Part shown: piece by piece, positions 10,401 through 22,200 of the stretch
Layout: each line of letters opens with the position of its first letter
Numbering within the stretch: position 1 is the first letter of the stretch
NCBI GenBank assembly: GCA_013398615.1
Contig: VZSR01001459.1
Coordinates: 8,037,687-8,101,686 of the forward strand
Source of the DNA: Brachypodius melanocephalos
Lineage: Eukaryota > Chordata > Aves > Passeriformes > Pycnonotidae
DNA length: 64,000 nucleotides
Direction of reading: 5' to 3'
Made by a program: the position numbers and the translations under genes
The notes under the pieces: model-generated
What the model saw: only the letters and a program-made list of their open reading frames with translations
Told to the model about the DNA's origin: nothing
The model's database searches: none

Positions 10401-13400
10401 TTGGATTTGAAGGGGTGGGGAACCTTTCTGTCAAGGTTTCATCCATGTGAGAAAAGAAATTGGGGAGGAAACAAATTGGAAACCTACTAATTTTACAGGA
10501 TGCAGTGAAATTTTTGGAAAGAGTGAGAATGTTGGCAGCTGCCTCACTGATGCCTTTCCCTGAGCTGACACTCCTGATCCCATGAAAGAGGTCAGAGGTA
10601 TCCTCTGCTGCCTGGGCTCCCATGTAGCCTGGAGGAGTAAATAAAGGGTGAATCCTGCACCCCCTGGAATTAATACCAGCTTTGCTGGTTTGCAAATTCC
10701 TTGCAGCAAGAGCCACATCTGCCTGTTTGTGGTGAAAGAGCCCACAAATCTCTGCGTGAAATGACATGAGTGCTCTCACATGTGCAAGACAAAGAGTAAA
10801 TGAAAAAGATCCAGCCCTGCTTGCTAGGCTGGAACCAGGCTGTATTTTTAGTCTGCTTCTGCACTTTGTTACTGCCTTGGGATTTACAAAGCCACATTAT
10901 GCTTTAAAAGCAGATTTAATCCTTTCCGTGTGTTACGATGCTGTGGCGGAGGCACGGCACCAGAGTTTGGGAGACCTGCTGGAATTCCCAGCTCAGGAGA
11001 AGATACCCTGCCCAAGCAGTGCAGAGCAGAGCTCCACAGGGTTCATCCTTCCTGTACCATGTGCTGGGATGCAGGGCAAGGACAGCACTGCATCCCAGGC
11101 TCCAGTGATGCAAGTACACACTGAGTACAGCACAGGCACTTGCTTTCTACAATCTGTGAGATTTGTAAACTTCTGGGGACAGGGACATGTGGAGATTCAT
11201 TCTCTGAACTACCACAGGGACATGCTTGTAACACTCTGGTATCTGGTGCCACAGTACAATGGAGCATCAGTCTGGGGTGCTCTGGGCACTCCTGGCACAC
11301 AAATAACATGCAGAGTTTCCCAGGTTTTGCAGAGGAGACTTTCCATCCTTTTGACGTTGTGCTTGCCTTCATTTTCCACCCCACTAAGCTGCTCACACTC
11401 AGATTTTTGGGAAACCCCTGCCACAGGGGGTTTTATACCTGTCCTGTGTGGTTATATTGCTCTTTCCTCCTCTCCTGCACACTTTGCTGTCACTCTGCAT
11501 TTGTACTCCTTGTCACAAAACAAAGCTGCCATCCATCCTCCTCCCTTCAGTGCACCAGCATTACTCAGCTTCAGCTTTTCACAGCCAGCCTTTCCCAGCC
11601 CTGACGACTGGGCAGAGTGACCCAAATGGTGCCACCATCTCCAAGGCAGATGTGTCACATGGGGGGAACCTTCCCTGCCAAATCATAGGAATGTGTCCTA
11701 CTGCCCTGGGCTAGGTCTGCCTGCACTCAAGCCTCCCCTTGAGAAACCACAGGTGATTGGCTGACGTGCATTAAACTCATCTCCATTCCTGTGCTCAGAA
11801 TTATTGATCAGTCTAACGAGTGTACCCCTGCTGGTGTGCCATTTCGTATCTATGTAACAGAGAAAGGCACATTGATTTTGCTGTTACCAAAATCCTCTTG
11901 CATTTGCACAGTCTATTCTCTTCTTGCAATTTTCTAATTCCTTCTGGAAAACACGTTACACATTGTCAAGATCAAATTCCTGAGACATCTTGTTTAAATC
12001 AAGGGATTCTTAGCACCTTCTGTTTCTTTTGAATATCCATCTGTGCAGAAACAACAAATCTCAGAGCTCCTGGGGCAGGGGGGAGGCATTGGCAGGGACC
12101 TCAGTCTGGGGTCACACTTGCTGGTATCATCCTTTGTTGGATTGTGCTGATGAGGAAAATTAGCAAAGTACCTCTTGATAAGGAATGTTTTATGATCTTC
12201 AAACACACCAGAGCTTTGGGGTCACAACAAGCATAACATTTCCCACACCACTACGAACTAACAGTACCGACAACAATCACTTTTCTTACCTTAAAGTGTT
12301 CTCCATAGAGGTATGCATCATTCCTTTTTATCTTCTCAAACACCATGATAACCTTCAGCCAGTTATCTCCTTTCAGTTACTAGTTCTACTAAACCAGTAT
12401 TTGGTTAGGGTGACCTGTTTCTTCTGTATGGTCCCACGCAGAGTTGAGTCCCCTTCCTTGCCACACAACCAGAATAATTTACTTTTGTGTCACTTCCTCC
12501 CTAAAAGGCTTGTAACAGTGGTTTTTTTTGAGGTAGCAAAATTTCAGGGTGAAATTGGAGGCAGGAGGATGCGGATGAAGCTGAGTTTCAGCTGATGCTC
12601 AGCAGCAGAGCCTTCCCTGCAGCCCCCCGGGCTCACAGGTGTGTGCTGGCTCAGCCAGCTGTGCACCCTCAAACCCCAAACACCTTGTTTCCCCTTTCCT
12701 AATAAGCGTGTAATCAAATTAAGGCAGCAACTCATTATATGTGGTGGTGCCCTTTCCTGCAAGGCCTCTCTGCAAACCCAGAATCTGGCAATAAACATGG
12801 AAATGCCTCCAGTGTGGTGGGATATCAGCGTTATTCTATAGCATATCTGTAATATCAATATTCATATAATATTAAAAATTAATGCACGTGTTTCTATTAA
12901 TAATGAAATTATTGCAATATTAATAAAGTTAAAACACACGTTGGCACAGATCTAAGTGCAGTGAGTAAAGGGAAGTGTTTAAATCAGCCTCTCTCTTCAC
13001 CAGCTGTGGGTATGGGGAATGAGGCTTTTCCCCTGCACCAAGGAGGTTCCAGGGCTGCACAAGTTCTCTTCTATTTTCTCATCTGATTTCTCCTGCAAGA
13101 GCCTTTCCCCTTCCCTTCCTTCAGGGCAGGTGAGGAAGCTGTCCCTGGTCTGAGATCATTTCCAGGGTGATTCTGGGGCAAACTGAACTGCACAGGGGAC
13201 TGCAAAAAACTTTTTGTGGCAGGACTGGCTTGAGGCTGGCCACATTTTCTGTGGGTCATCCTGAGCTGTTTTCTGTGCTCCTCCTCCCTGGCTCCAGGGA
13301 ACAGCAGAGGGGACTGCATGGCCATTCACATTTGGAAATACTTGTGGTCACTGGTTTGCCTGTTATCACAGTAAAGCAAAGGTAAAGAGTGCCCTCCCAG

Positions 13401-14670
13401 CCCCTTCCACTCCAGACAGAAATTAAAGGGACTTTACAGGTGTGCTTGGGAGAGGAAATCTCCCCTAGGATGGGAGAAAAGATAATTGATTAGGACAAGA
13501 GTTTAGGAAATAATGGGGATTCAAAAGCTTTATCTTCCTTCCGGAATGATTCTCTCAAATCAACTAACCTCCATTGTGAGTGTCAGTTAATGGAAATTAA
13601 ATTACTAAAAGGGGAATCGTAATAATTATTGCTGAGTGCATGTAGTGGGGATGTAGGACAGTGAGGTTTTGCCTTTATCTCTCCTACAGCAGCAGGGAAG
13701 GTGTGGAGAAGCCCCTCAAGGACTAGCACGGGATAATGCATCTCTCAAAGCTGCACCATCCAAATACCCTGTCCAGGAGTGTCTGCAGGACACAGGAGCT
13801 TCCACCTGCTATGGATGGTGTGAACTCTGAACTCGTGTAATTGGGGCTGTTCTCATTACCCAGATAAATGCTTCATCCCACAAGTTAATTGGCACAAATT
13901 ACAACTACAAAGTTGCTCTGCTCTTGTCTGATAAACTCTCCCAGGATTTCAATTTGGCAGGTCTGAGGCAGTCCTTAGGTCTGACTGTCCACTTGTTTAC
14001 AACGATATGAACCAGGGTTACTGCCTGCAGTGGAGTCACTGGTGGATTATGCCAGCAGGAGATGAGGAGCAGGGCTGCTGTTTCCTGCTAGGGTTCATTT
14101 TTTGTGCTCTGATTTTAAAAAAATGGAGCAAGAGATGGGCCACAGGCACATTTGGACTGTTCCTATTTTTCTTCTTGATTTTGTGTAAATTGAAGTCCAT
14201 GGTATTGAGCTTATTTTATGGGGACAGACATGAAAAGCAACCCCCACACTTCAGTGTGTTCCTCCTCTGCAAACCCAGCCTTTGTGGGTACACAAGGTGT
14301 TTAGTAACAATGGGAGAGTCAGGCTTGGGGTTTGGTTTTAAATCCAGGTTATGGGAATTTCTGCAGTGCTGGCTTGTCACATTGAACTCAATGAATGACT
14401 TGGCCTTTCACCAGCCCTTTGGGTTAGTGTTGAGCCCCTCTGAGACTTCAGATCTAATACAGGCACTTTGTACCTGATCACATTAACACAAACCAGATGT
14501 AAAATTGCCCTTTAGTGGCACTTCAGTATTTTTTATTTTTTTTTTCTGTCACCACTTGCACAGCTGCAGTATCACCATTGCAAAGGGGCAGGCAAAATGC
14601 AGAGGCACTGGAGTGGGTACCCTGGGGATGGGCTGTCTTCAGCCAGGAGGATACAATCTCTCTCAAGACT
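4471..14670. other. Intergenic DNA between GPR27 and PROK2
   Basis: No gene is recognised on either strand. The content is unique, mixed-composition DNA with small A-rich patches, for example an AAAC-type run near 6540-6565. An AT-rich block lies at 12840-12950. One 284-codon open frame at 10766-11620 (+) is longer than expected by chance but resembles no family I know (see findings). Confidence 0.6.
12840..12950. other. AT-rich block with repeated ATTAAT-type cores
   Basis: About 110 bases of mostly A/T, with several ATTAAT/AATATTAAT cores and one CACGTG. There is no coding potential. It could be a decayed microsatellite or a homeodomain-binding regulatory element; the sequence alone does not decide. 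Confidence 0.35.
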
Positions 14671-14676
14671 TTTATT
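14671..14676 (-). terminator. PROK2: AATAAA poly(A) signal candidate for PROK2 (distal)
   Basis: The + strand reads TTTATT, giving a canonical AATAAA on the - strand about 1.4 kb after the stop codon. It is an alternative, longer 3' end. Confidence 0.35.
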
Positions 14677-15547
14677 TCCCTAACTTATGCAAAATCCACG
14701 AGGATCTGGCAATAATTAATCCAATTATTCTTTTCTGTCTCCCAAGGAAGGTTGTGGAGTCCAGTAGAAGTTACCTGGTAACTCAGAGGGATGCTTCTCC
14801 TCTAATTTTTTATAGGTCTAGCCTTGATACAGTGTGGTCACTACTCCAACCCCCCCATCTCCACCAGTAGCAAAGCACTGGTTGTTCAAAGATTAATTAA
14901 TGACTTCACTTTTCCAGCTCCAGCATATTTGCCTGTCTGAGAGTAGGAAACATGAATCTCACACAAAGTATTGGAATTCCAGCTCTGGGGACTGACAAGT
15001 AAATATGAAATTACACAGTCCTTCATAGAAAACCCACAAATCTTGTGTTTGCTGGGCTAAAGTTGATCCTTTGAGGCATGAGCCAAGAAAAACCTCTCAT
15101 ATTATTTACACCAAGATTCCTCCAAATTCTGAAACTGCAGCCTGATTGAGGAGTTCATGCCTTGTAAACTCCAAGTTTCCCAAGAAGCAGCCAGAGGCAC
15201 ATAATCTTTTGCTAAGCTATCCATAAGGAGCTCTGCTAGCTTGGGTGAATCAAGTGTGGGATAACAGATTACACTGAATGAAAACGAAAAACCACAATGA
15301 CAAAATAATGTTATAATATTAAAATAAATCAAATCATACACTGCCATTATTCTGATACAGAATTTTTGCACAGCAAATTTGATACATATACAAGAAGTCA
15401 GGCAGCCTATTACAATAAACTTCAGGGTTCCTTCTTTTCTTTAAGTATAAACTACATCTTAATACATAGTCTGAGATGATCAGGTAGTTTTACACCAATT
15501 CAAGTAACAACAACTTCTCATCTTAGAATACTAAAATAACAAAATCT

Positions 15548-15553
15548 TTTAAT
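15548..15553 (-). terminator. PROK2: ATTAAA poly(A) signal candidate for PROK2
   Basis: The + strand reads TTTAAT, so the - strand carries ATTAAA, the commonest variant hexamer, at a plausible distance after the PROK2 stop. Confidence 0.35.
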
Positions 15554-16107
15554 GCTCTGAATACTGAAATGCTTTGGTTCCACCTGCCACTTTTAAAAAG
15601 TGTAAAACTACATCTATTGGTTAAATCTTTACCCTAGAGGTGCTCCTAACTTACAAATAAAATTATATTAATAAAGATACAAAATTCAATGTAAATACAG
15701 TTCTTTTGGCAATTGTCATATGCTTCACACTATGCAGTTATCCAACTCTCAGTTCAATTCAGGTATTCCAAGACGTGGCCAAATTTTTCCAAAACTGGCT
15801 ATAAACTCGGATTTTTTTTTTTTTCATTCTGGGGTTAAACTGGAACCATGAAGAACAAAAAATGATTCAGGAATGGTCAAGCCCCTGCTCTGGTAGATAT
15901 TGTTTGGCTACCCCAAAATGAAAGCATCCTCCACTGTGAGTCCCTCCTGAAAACCTTGGCCACAACAGCAGCATCTCATCTCCAGCTGATGTTGGTGAGG
16001 CAGGAAAGTGAGGTGAAGGGTTTCCCCTGGCAAGTACCCTTTTTTCTGTCACAACAACGAGAGAACGAAAATACTGAGCGGCTCTTTCAAGTGCAGAACG
16101 GTTCCTG

Positions 16108-16233
16108 CTAGGAGAAGACATCTTCTTTCCTGAAGGCAGGCAGACACCTGAACCTGCTGTGGGCAGTCCGCAGGCAGGACAGCCCCGGCAGGCACGGGCA
16201 GCTGTGGTGCGTCCTCCGCCCAGAGAAGGGGAC
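16108..16233 (-). CDS. PROK2: PROK2 coding exon 3 (C-terminal cysteines, stop)
   Basis: 41 codons start [20 protein letters not shown], preceded by a pyrimidine-rich acceptor ending TCCCCAG, and end at TAG (16110-16108). It supplies four cysteines. It corresponds to the last exon of the short human isoform. The tail after the last cysteine is [11 protein letters not shown]. Confidence 0.95.
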   Translation of the reverse strand, partial: VPFSGRRTHHSCPCLPGLSCLRTAHSRFRCLPAFRKEDVFS

Positions 16234-19200
16234 CTGGGGACAAAGCAGGGACATCAGTGACAGGCAGAACCACAGCACTGGGGGCTGGGGGGGTGAAATG
16301 GGAGGGATAACTGGGATATGGGCGATGCTGGTCATTCACAGCCAGAGTTCCCCACGAGCTGCGGCGCAGAGCGGGTGGCAAAGGCGGCCCCGCTGTACAC
16401 CCTCCATCCAGAGCAGGATGTTAGCAGTCATGTTGCTGTGTAAATCTGCATCTGTGATGACACATATTCTCCATTTACTCCTTGTTTCATAGAGGAGCTT
16501 GTTGTGAAACTACACTGGCCTTTAACATCACGTTTTGTGGTGCCACTGTGCAGGGCTTTCTGCGTGTCCTGGATCCTGCCTTGTCACACGGCACAGGGCA
16601 GGACCTGGGAACATTGGTATCCTGTGGTAAACAGGCTGGAAGGGGCCTCTGGATGTCACCTTGCCTGACCTCCCTTTGAGCAGGATCCTTTTCACTGCAG
16701 GGCAGAGGTTTCTCATTTCATCCCACCCTCCTCCAGCCACACTGTGCTGCAGGGAGCACATATGGAGTGCATTAGACAAATTTAATTGTGCCATGACATG
16801 CACATGTACTGACACTCTTCAACAACTTGGTCACAAGCTCTGCCTCTTACAGGAGCTAAGCAGGACAGTCCAGTGGGAAATGTCTGGGAGCTGTGGTGCT
16901 GCCAGCTGGCAGCAGACACTGAGCATTCCCTGGATGCAGCAAAGGAGACACAGAGGTACAAAGCCACTGCTACCAGCCAGGCAGGCAGCCCTAATTCCCT
17001 CACTTCCAGATTTCTGTGTGGATGAAGCCTAAAATTTTAACATTCCAAGATTTTCTTGTGTCAGTGTACAAATTTTTTGTCTTTAAGGAAGTCCCATGCA
17101 GTCCTCTGTGCGTGGTGCCAAGCACCAGCCTGACTCCAGTGACACCTCACTGGGTGCAGGAGGTGAGCAGAGGGCTGGCATCCCCTGGGTACTTGCCCTG
17201 GGTACTTGCCCTGGCAAATATCTCACATTCCAGCTGGGACTGCTAATGGCATCAGTCCATCACCATCTAGCTGTGGAGAAGGACACTGGAAGGTGGAACC
17301 CCAACTGCCAGACATCTCCTCCAGTTATCTCCTGCCTCTTCTGGGTGTCCCCAAGGTGCCATGGCCATTGTGATGCCTGCTTTTGACCTATCCTGCAGGT
17401 GAATGAAAGGTTTTGGTGATCAGGGCACCCAGCTTCTCCCTACACAAGTATTTACAAGAGAGGAACCATTGAGCAAACCCTCCATCCTTAAAATAACCTC
17501 ATTTTACATTCTATAGTAAATCAATTTGCTTCGTGTTTTTCAGAAAGATCGGTGGGGTGAGGAATCAAGAATCTAAAATTAACCTCATAAAGCTTATAAA
17601 CATCAGTCACTAAGTCTGGGGTGGACAGGCATCTTCTCTGATTGTAATTATGCAGACAATCAGCTTGAAATATATCAGACAGTTTAAATTACTGCCCAAT
17701 AACAATAAGCTCATAAAACCCTCCAGAAGACAATTTCTCTTACCCTAATTCCTGGTAATGGAAAGAGCCCTTACGAGAAAAACCTGCTACAGTACATTGT
17801 AAAAATGACAGTTTGGTCCCCAGTATCACTGCAGGAGTTTTAAAAATTTAACTGAAATAAAACAGAGACTTAAACTTCCTAAAACTGAAAAAAATAAAGT
17901 GTAGATACTGAGCTGAGAAGCCAGGCCTTGGACAAAAGAGTGAGAGAGGCAGCTAACTAGCTGCACATTGATGATCTGAATTTATTGCCTTATAATCTTC
18001 CACTTGTGATGACTCTTGGGCTCTTCCCTGAGGATGGCTCTGAAGACCACCAGGTTCTCAAGCTCCCTGGTAACATCCCACTCAGTCTTTTGTGTTTCAA
18101 ATAAGCAGCTTTTTTCATACTGCATAACAAATACATAATTACATAGCCTTAAATAAATGCAGTTGTTAAAATCATTGTATTAATACTAGAAGTGTGTGTG
18201 TATATATGTATACATACATATATATTTGAAATTAATAGGTAGAAGAGAAACTAAGTGAGCCTGTGAGGACTTTTCTCATGTCCAAATGTGTGTCAACACC
18301 TTCTCAATGTACCAGGTGTCCCAACACCAACTGCTGACCCTTTTAGGCTTGTGACAGGATCTTGCCCACTGCCACTGGGGTTGGTGGCACTTGCTGTGTT
18401 CCTGCTCTCACCAGTGAGGATTGGCAGGGCTGGGCATGGGAGCTGCTAACGCTGTTTCGGATCACGTAGCAAAACAAAGCAGCAACAACAAAGTATTAAG
18501 AAAACAATCTGGGAAGCGTGTAGTGCTTTCATCCTCTGATTCTCTTCAGCATAATTCTGACAGTAATGCTCTCCCTTACGTAGGCACCTTCCCTGCTGCT
18601 CCCATACAGATGCAGATGGCTGGATGTTGTAAGGAATGGGAAGTTTCCCTGCCTTTCCACCACGTAGAGGTTTTGTGCCGTGTGACACACAGCTCAGGAC
18701 ACTCCTCCAGCCCCACAGCTCCCCCCGGTGAGGTACTCACCCTGTGACTCAGGGGATGGCACTCGTCTCCCAGGTTTCCCATCGGGGTGCACATCCTCAG
18801 GCTGCGGATCCAGAGGCTGACGGCGCAGCACATCCCGGCCCCGCACTGCTGGTCCCGTTCACAGGCCTGGAGTTCAACACAGCATTGAGCAAATTAAATG
18901 GATAATAAAAGTAGTCCAGAAACAGGATAGATCAGGGGCTCAGGAGCTGCCTCTGGCACTCCTGATTTATCATGGTTCATTAAGGCTGAATAATAAGATT
19001 TAAGGCTGATGTACAATACTTGTGTCTCCCATGGATAGGAACATGCAGGCTCCTGGCGTATTTTGGAGTTGAGACCAGGTTATTTAAAGCCAGGACCACA
19101 CATGGAGCTGCTCTGGGCCAAACGCAGGACTGCCAGTGATTTACAGTCCCAACTTCTGAGCACTGATAAACCATGGTAAGTGCCACTCGCGTTCCCAGCT

Positions 19201-22200
19201 CCCAGATCGGTGCCCGAGTGAGCACCACACTAAACTTGTCACCAAAAGAGTCACCCAACCAGTCTTATGAAGAAGCTAAGATAGGAAATCATCCATTAAT
19301 TTAACACCTTTTAGATAACTATTCCCTCTAACTTCATATGACCATATCATGGTTGTGAGTGCCCTTGCAAGACTGCATGATAGTTTTGTTAGAGAAGTCC
19401 AAGTGGAAGTAGCTAAAACAGAAATTTAAATATGGATTCTGTGGTTGTTATCTAGAATTACGCATAGCTAAAAGTGGTCTTAAGAAAAGCTTTGCGTAAG
19501 TCCGCACATCCAAAAAAAAATGCTGCTGTGGTAGCATTCCCCTTCACGGGAGGCAAAAAAATATTTTAGCCACTTACCCAATACAGCTTAGATAAGCAAA
19601 AACCAAAATGCAAACTAGCGGGTATGTTTTCAAACCCACAAACTATGAAGAGCAATTGCAACATTAGGGTCTGAAAACAAGTTACTGTACGTCTTTCAGT
19701 TAAATCAAAAGCTTGTGTAGATTTAATGCAAAAACCAATCTCCTTTTTCCAGTGAGAAATGCCATCAGTTAAAGGCTCTGATTACACCCCGAATGTAAGC
19801 TTGATTAACTCATTGCTCTGAGTGCCTGACAGCAGCAGTGAGGGACTGAAGGCACTGGTCAGCACTACGTAAATGGGAAAGTCACAAAAACGTACGTAAA
19901 TGATGATAAGAGCTCTGGGGAAGGCACAGAGCAGAGTAAACATTCTCTCGAGGGAAAAACTCAGTGATCTTACCTTGGGATTTACATGATAAATGACTTC
20001 AGACTGTACTCACTGGGTAAATATTGCACTGACCAGCAGAAGCCAGAATAAAATACATGTGTAAAGATCAGTCAGTAGTTTAGGAAGAAGCTGTTGCATT
20101 AGGATCACTATTAAATAGTGTGTATGACCCAAACAGCTCCTAAACACAGAGCTCTGTGCTGCAGGTAAGCCCAAACACAGAGCATTTACTTGTAAGATTA
20201 ATGTGGCCATAAAATTATGACTCCAGCCTGCCAGGTAGATAATATTCACTTTCTGACCTCTCTCTTAAAACAAATTAAAAAAAAAAACCCACCAAGACAA
20301 ACACAAACAAAAAAAAAATTTAAAAAAAGGCACTGTAATGATATTATTTTGCCCTAGTCACAAATAAAAATGCAGGTCCAGTGATTTTGGCTGCCCCCAG
20401 CACACCAGTGTCCACTGTTCAGCTGAAGTCACGGGCTCTGCTATTTCTCATTTGTCAGCTCCTGACTCCCTTTTTTTCCTCAGTTATATATCCCAAACTC
20501 CATTCACCTCTGTGGGACTGGTCCTGGAGTGAAATACCACTCAGTTGAAATATACTATATACATATACTCCCTGAATATGTTCAACCAAGCAAAGGTCTT
20601 GAATGTCTGGGCTGAACGATTTCTTTCCTAAACTCACACACACGTATTTACATCTGGCAGAACTTTTAAGGCTCCCTTTCCAAAAATGCATGACATGTTT
20701 TGAAAATATTCAACCCAAGCATTCCTGCCCACACCTTATCTGCAATGTGTAATTCCTGCTGCTACTCCTAAACTTCCCCAAACACCACATGAGCACCTCA
20801 TTTAAACACAGTTTTCTGGAAAATCAGCCCAAGAATATGTCCCAGGTGAAATGCCAGCTGCAAAAGCAACAGGTGTCAGCACAAAAACCACCACTGAAGT
20901 GAGGAAAGTTTGAAAAAAGTCCTTAAATTGCAAAAGAAAAACACCTTGCAGGCTCAGAGGTTGGGGAACACCTACATCAGCTCTCATCTGAGATTTGTCT
21001 GTTCATCAAAAGCCAAAAATGCATCAAAGTGGTTCAAGCAGAAATGCCCAGCAATAGTTAATAAAGTAACATTTTCTAATTCTAATCTATTTTTACTTTT
21101 TGAATCTGCCTTGTCCTTGATCTATTATTCAGTACCTCACAATTACTTTATTTAATGGATGAATTACGCTTTAAAGGTGTAGCCACAACTCTAACAACAG
21201 ATAAACTTCTCCTCTGTTGCTGGGAATGTTTCTACTTAAAATAAACTTGAAATCCTCAAATTCAAATCCTCATTCTCTGCTCTAAAAAAATATAAATCAG
21301 TCCTGGGAACTGATCTGACTTCCAGAGGAATGTCCACGAGCTGTTTCATGGACTTCAGGGGTCCAGGGAGGCTGGACAGCCACAGGGAAATCCACTGCTG
21401 TGAGTTCAACTTCTGGTGGTTACAAAAGACATGTAACCTCTCAAAGGAATGCAAGCGCTGAGTTATTAATCCAAAGCAAACAATTAAAAAATCATTTTAC
21501 TTTAAAGTGATGCAACGCTTTGGGTTTAATAACGTATTTAGGGGGAAAAAAAAAGTGTTTCCACAACCAGAGTGAATCTTGAGCCTGAAAACAGCAACAA
21601 CACAGAGTTGTTTGCAAGGGGTGGCGATTGAGGGGGAAAAGCAGCACAGTCATAGACAAGAAAAAAAGAAGGAAAACAGCGTTTTCCGAGTATTGTCATC
21701 CTGCCCTACACAGAGGGGCTGGAGGAACTTGGGGTGCACAGTGCACAGTGGGCAGTGGGCAGTGCAACACCCTGAGCCAGACCCTCTCAGAGCAGGTTTG
21801 GGGACAGCTGAGACTGCACGGGGGGAGATAGAAGACAGCTCGAGCCCTGGAAAAGCAGCAGGAATCCCTGCACCCTCCCAGACCAGCCTGGAGACAAGCC
21901 CCCGAGTCCAGACATCCCTCACCCCAAAGGAACAGACCCCACGCTGTGGCATCCCCTCGCCTCAGAGACCCACGAGTGCTGGCATTGCCCACGGCAGAGA
22001 CTGACTCATCCTGGCATCACTCACCGCAGAGAGACCCCCAGGCTCTGATAGCACTTAATCCACACCGACCCGCAGCTCCAGGCATCCCTCATCCCTAGAG
22101 AGATGCCACGTCCTGTATCCCTTACCCCAGACGGACCCTCAAGCCCTGTCACCTCTCATCACCTGGCACTGCTTTCCCTCCCACGTCCCCGTTATCACTT

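Larger units (their letters stand above)
14671..16107 (-). other. PROK2: Candidate PROK2 3' untranslated region
   Basis: AT-rich non-coding DNA lies after the PROK2 stop on the - strand. Reverse-strand poly(A) hexamers are ATTAAA at 15548-15553 (about 555 bases after the stop) and AATAAA at 14671-14676 (about 1.4 kb after). The true 3' end is one of these or elsewhere; the longer extent is given as the outer bound. Confidence 0.35.
16234..18740 (-). other. PROK2: PROK2 intron 2
   Basis: This 2.5 kb intron is bounded by GTGAGT and TCCCCAG. It holds a short CR1 fragment (about 16626-16700), a 14-base direct repeat at 17187-17214 and a TG/TA microsatellite at 18190-18227. Human PROK2 has an optional exon in this intron that encodes a Lys/Arg-rich 21-residue insert. 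I saw no equivalent by eye. Confidence 0.75.

Noticed and set aside
16347..16440. Possible additional PROK2 exon upstream of exon 3
   Set aside because: No acceptor/donor pair with a Lys/Arg-rich frame was found. The exon 2 to exon 3 join is already complete and in phase.
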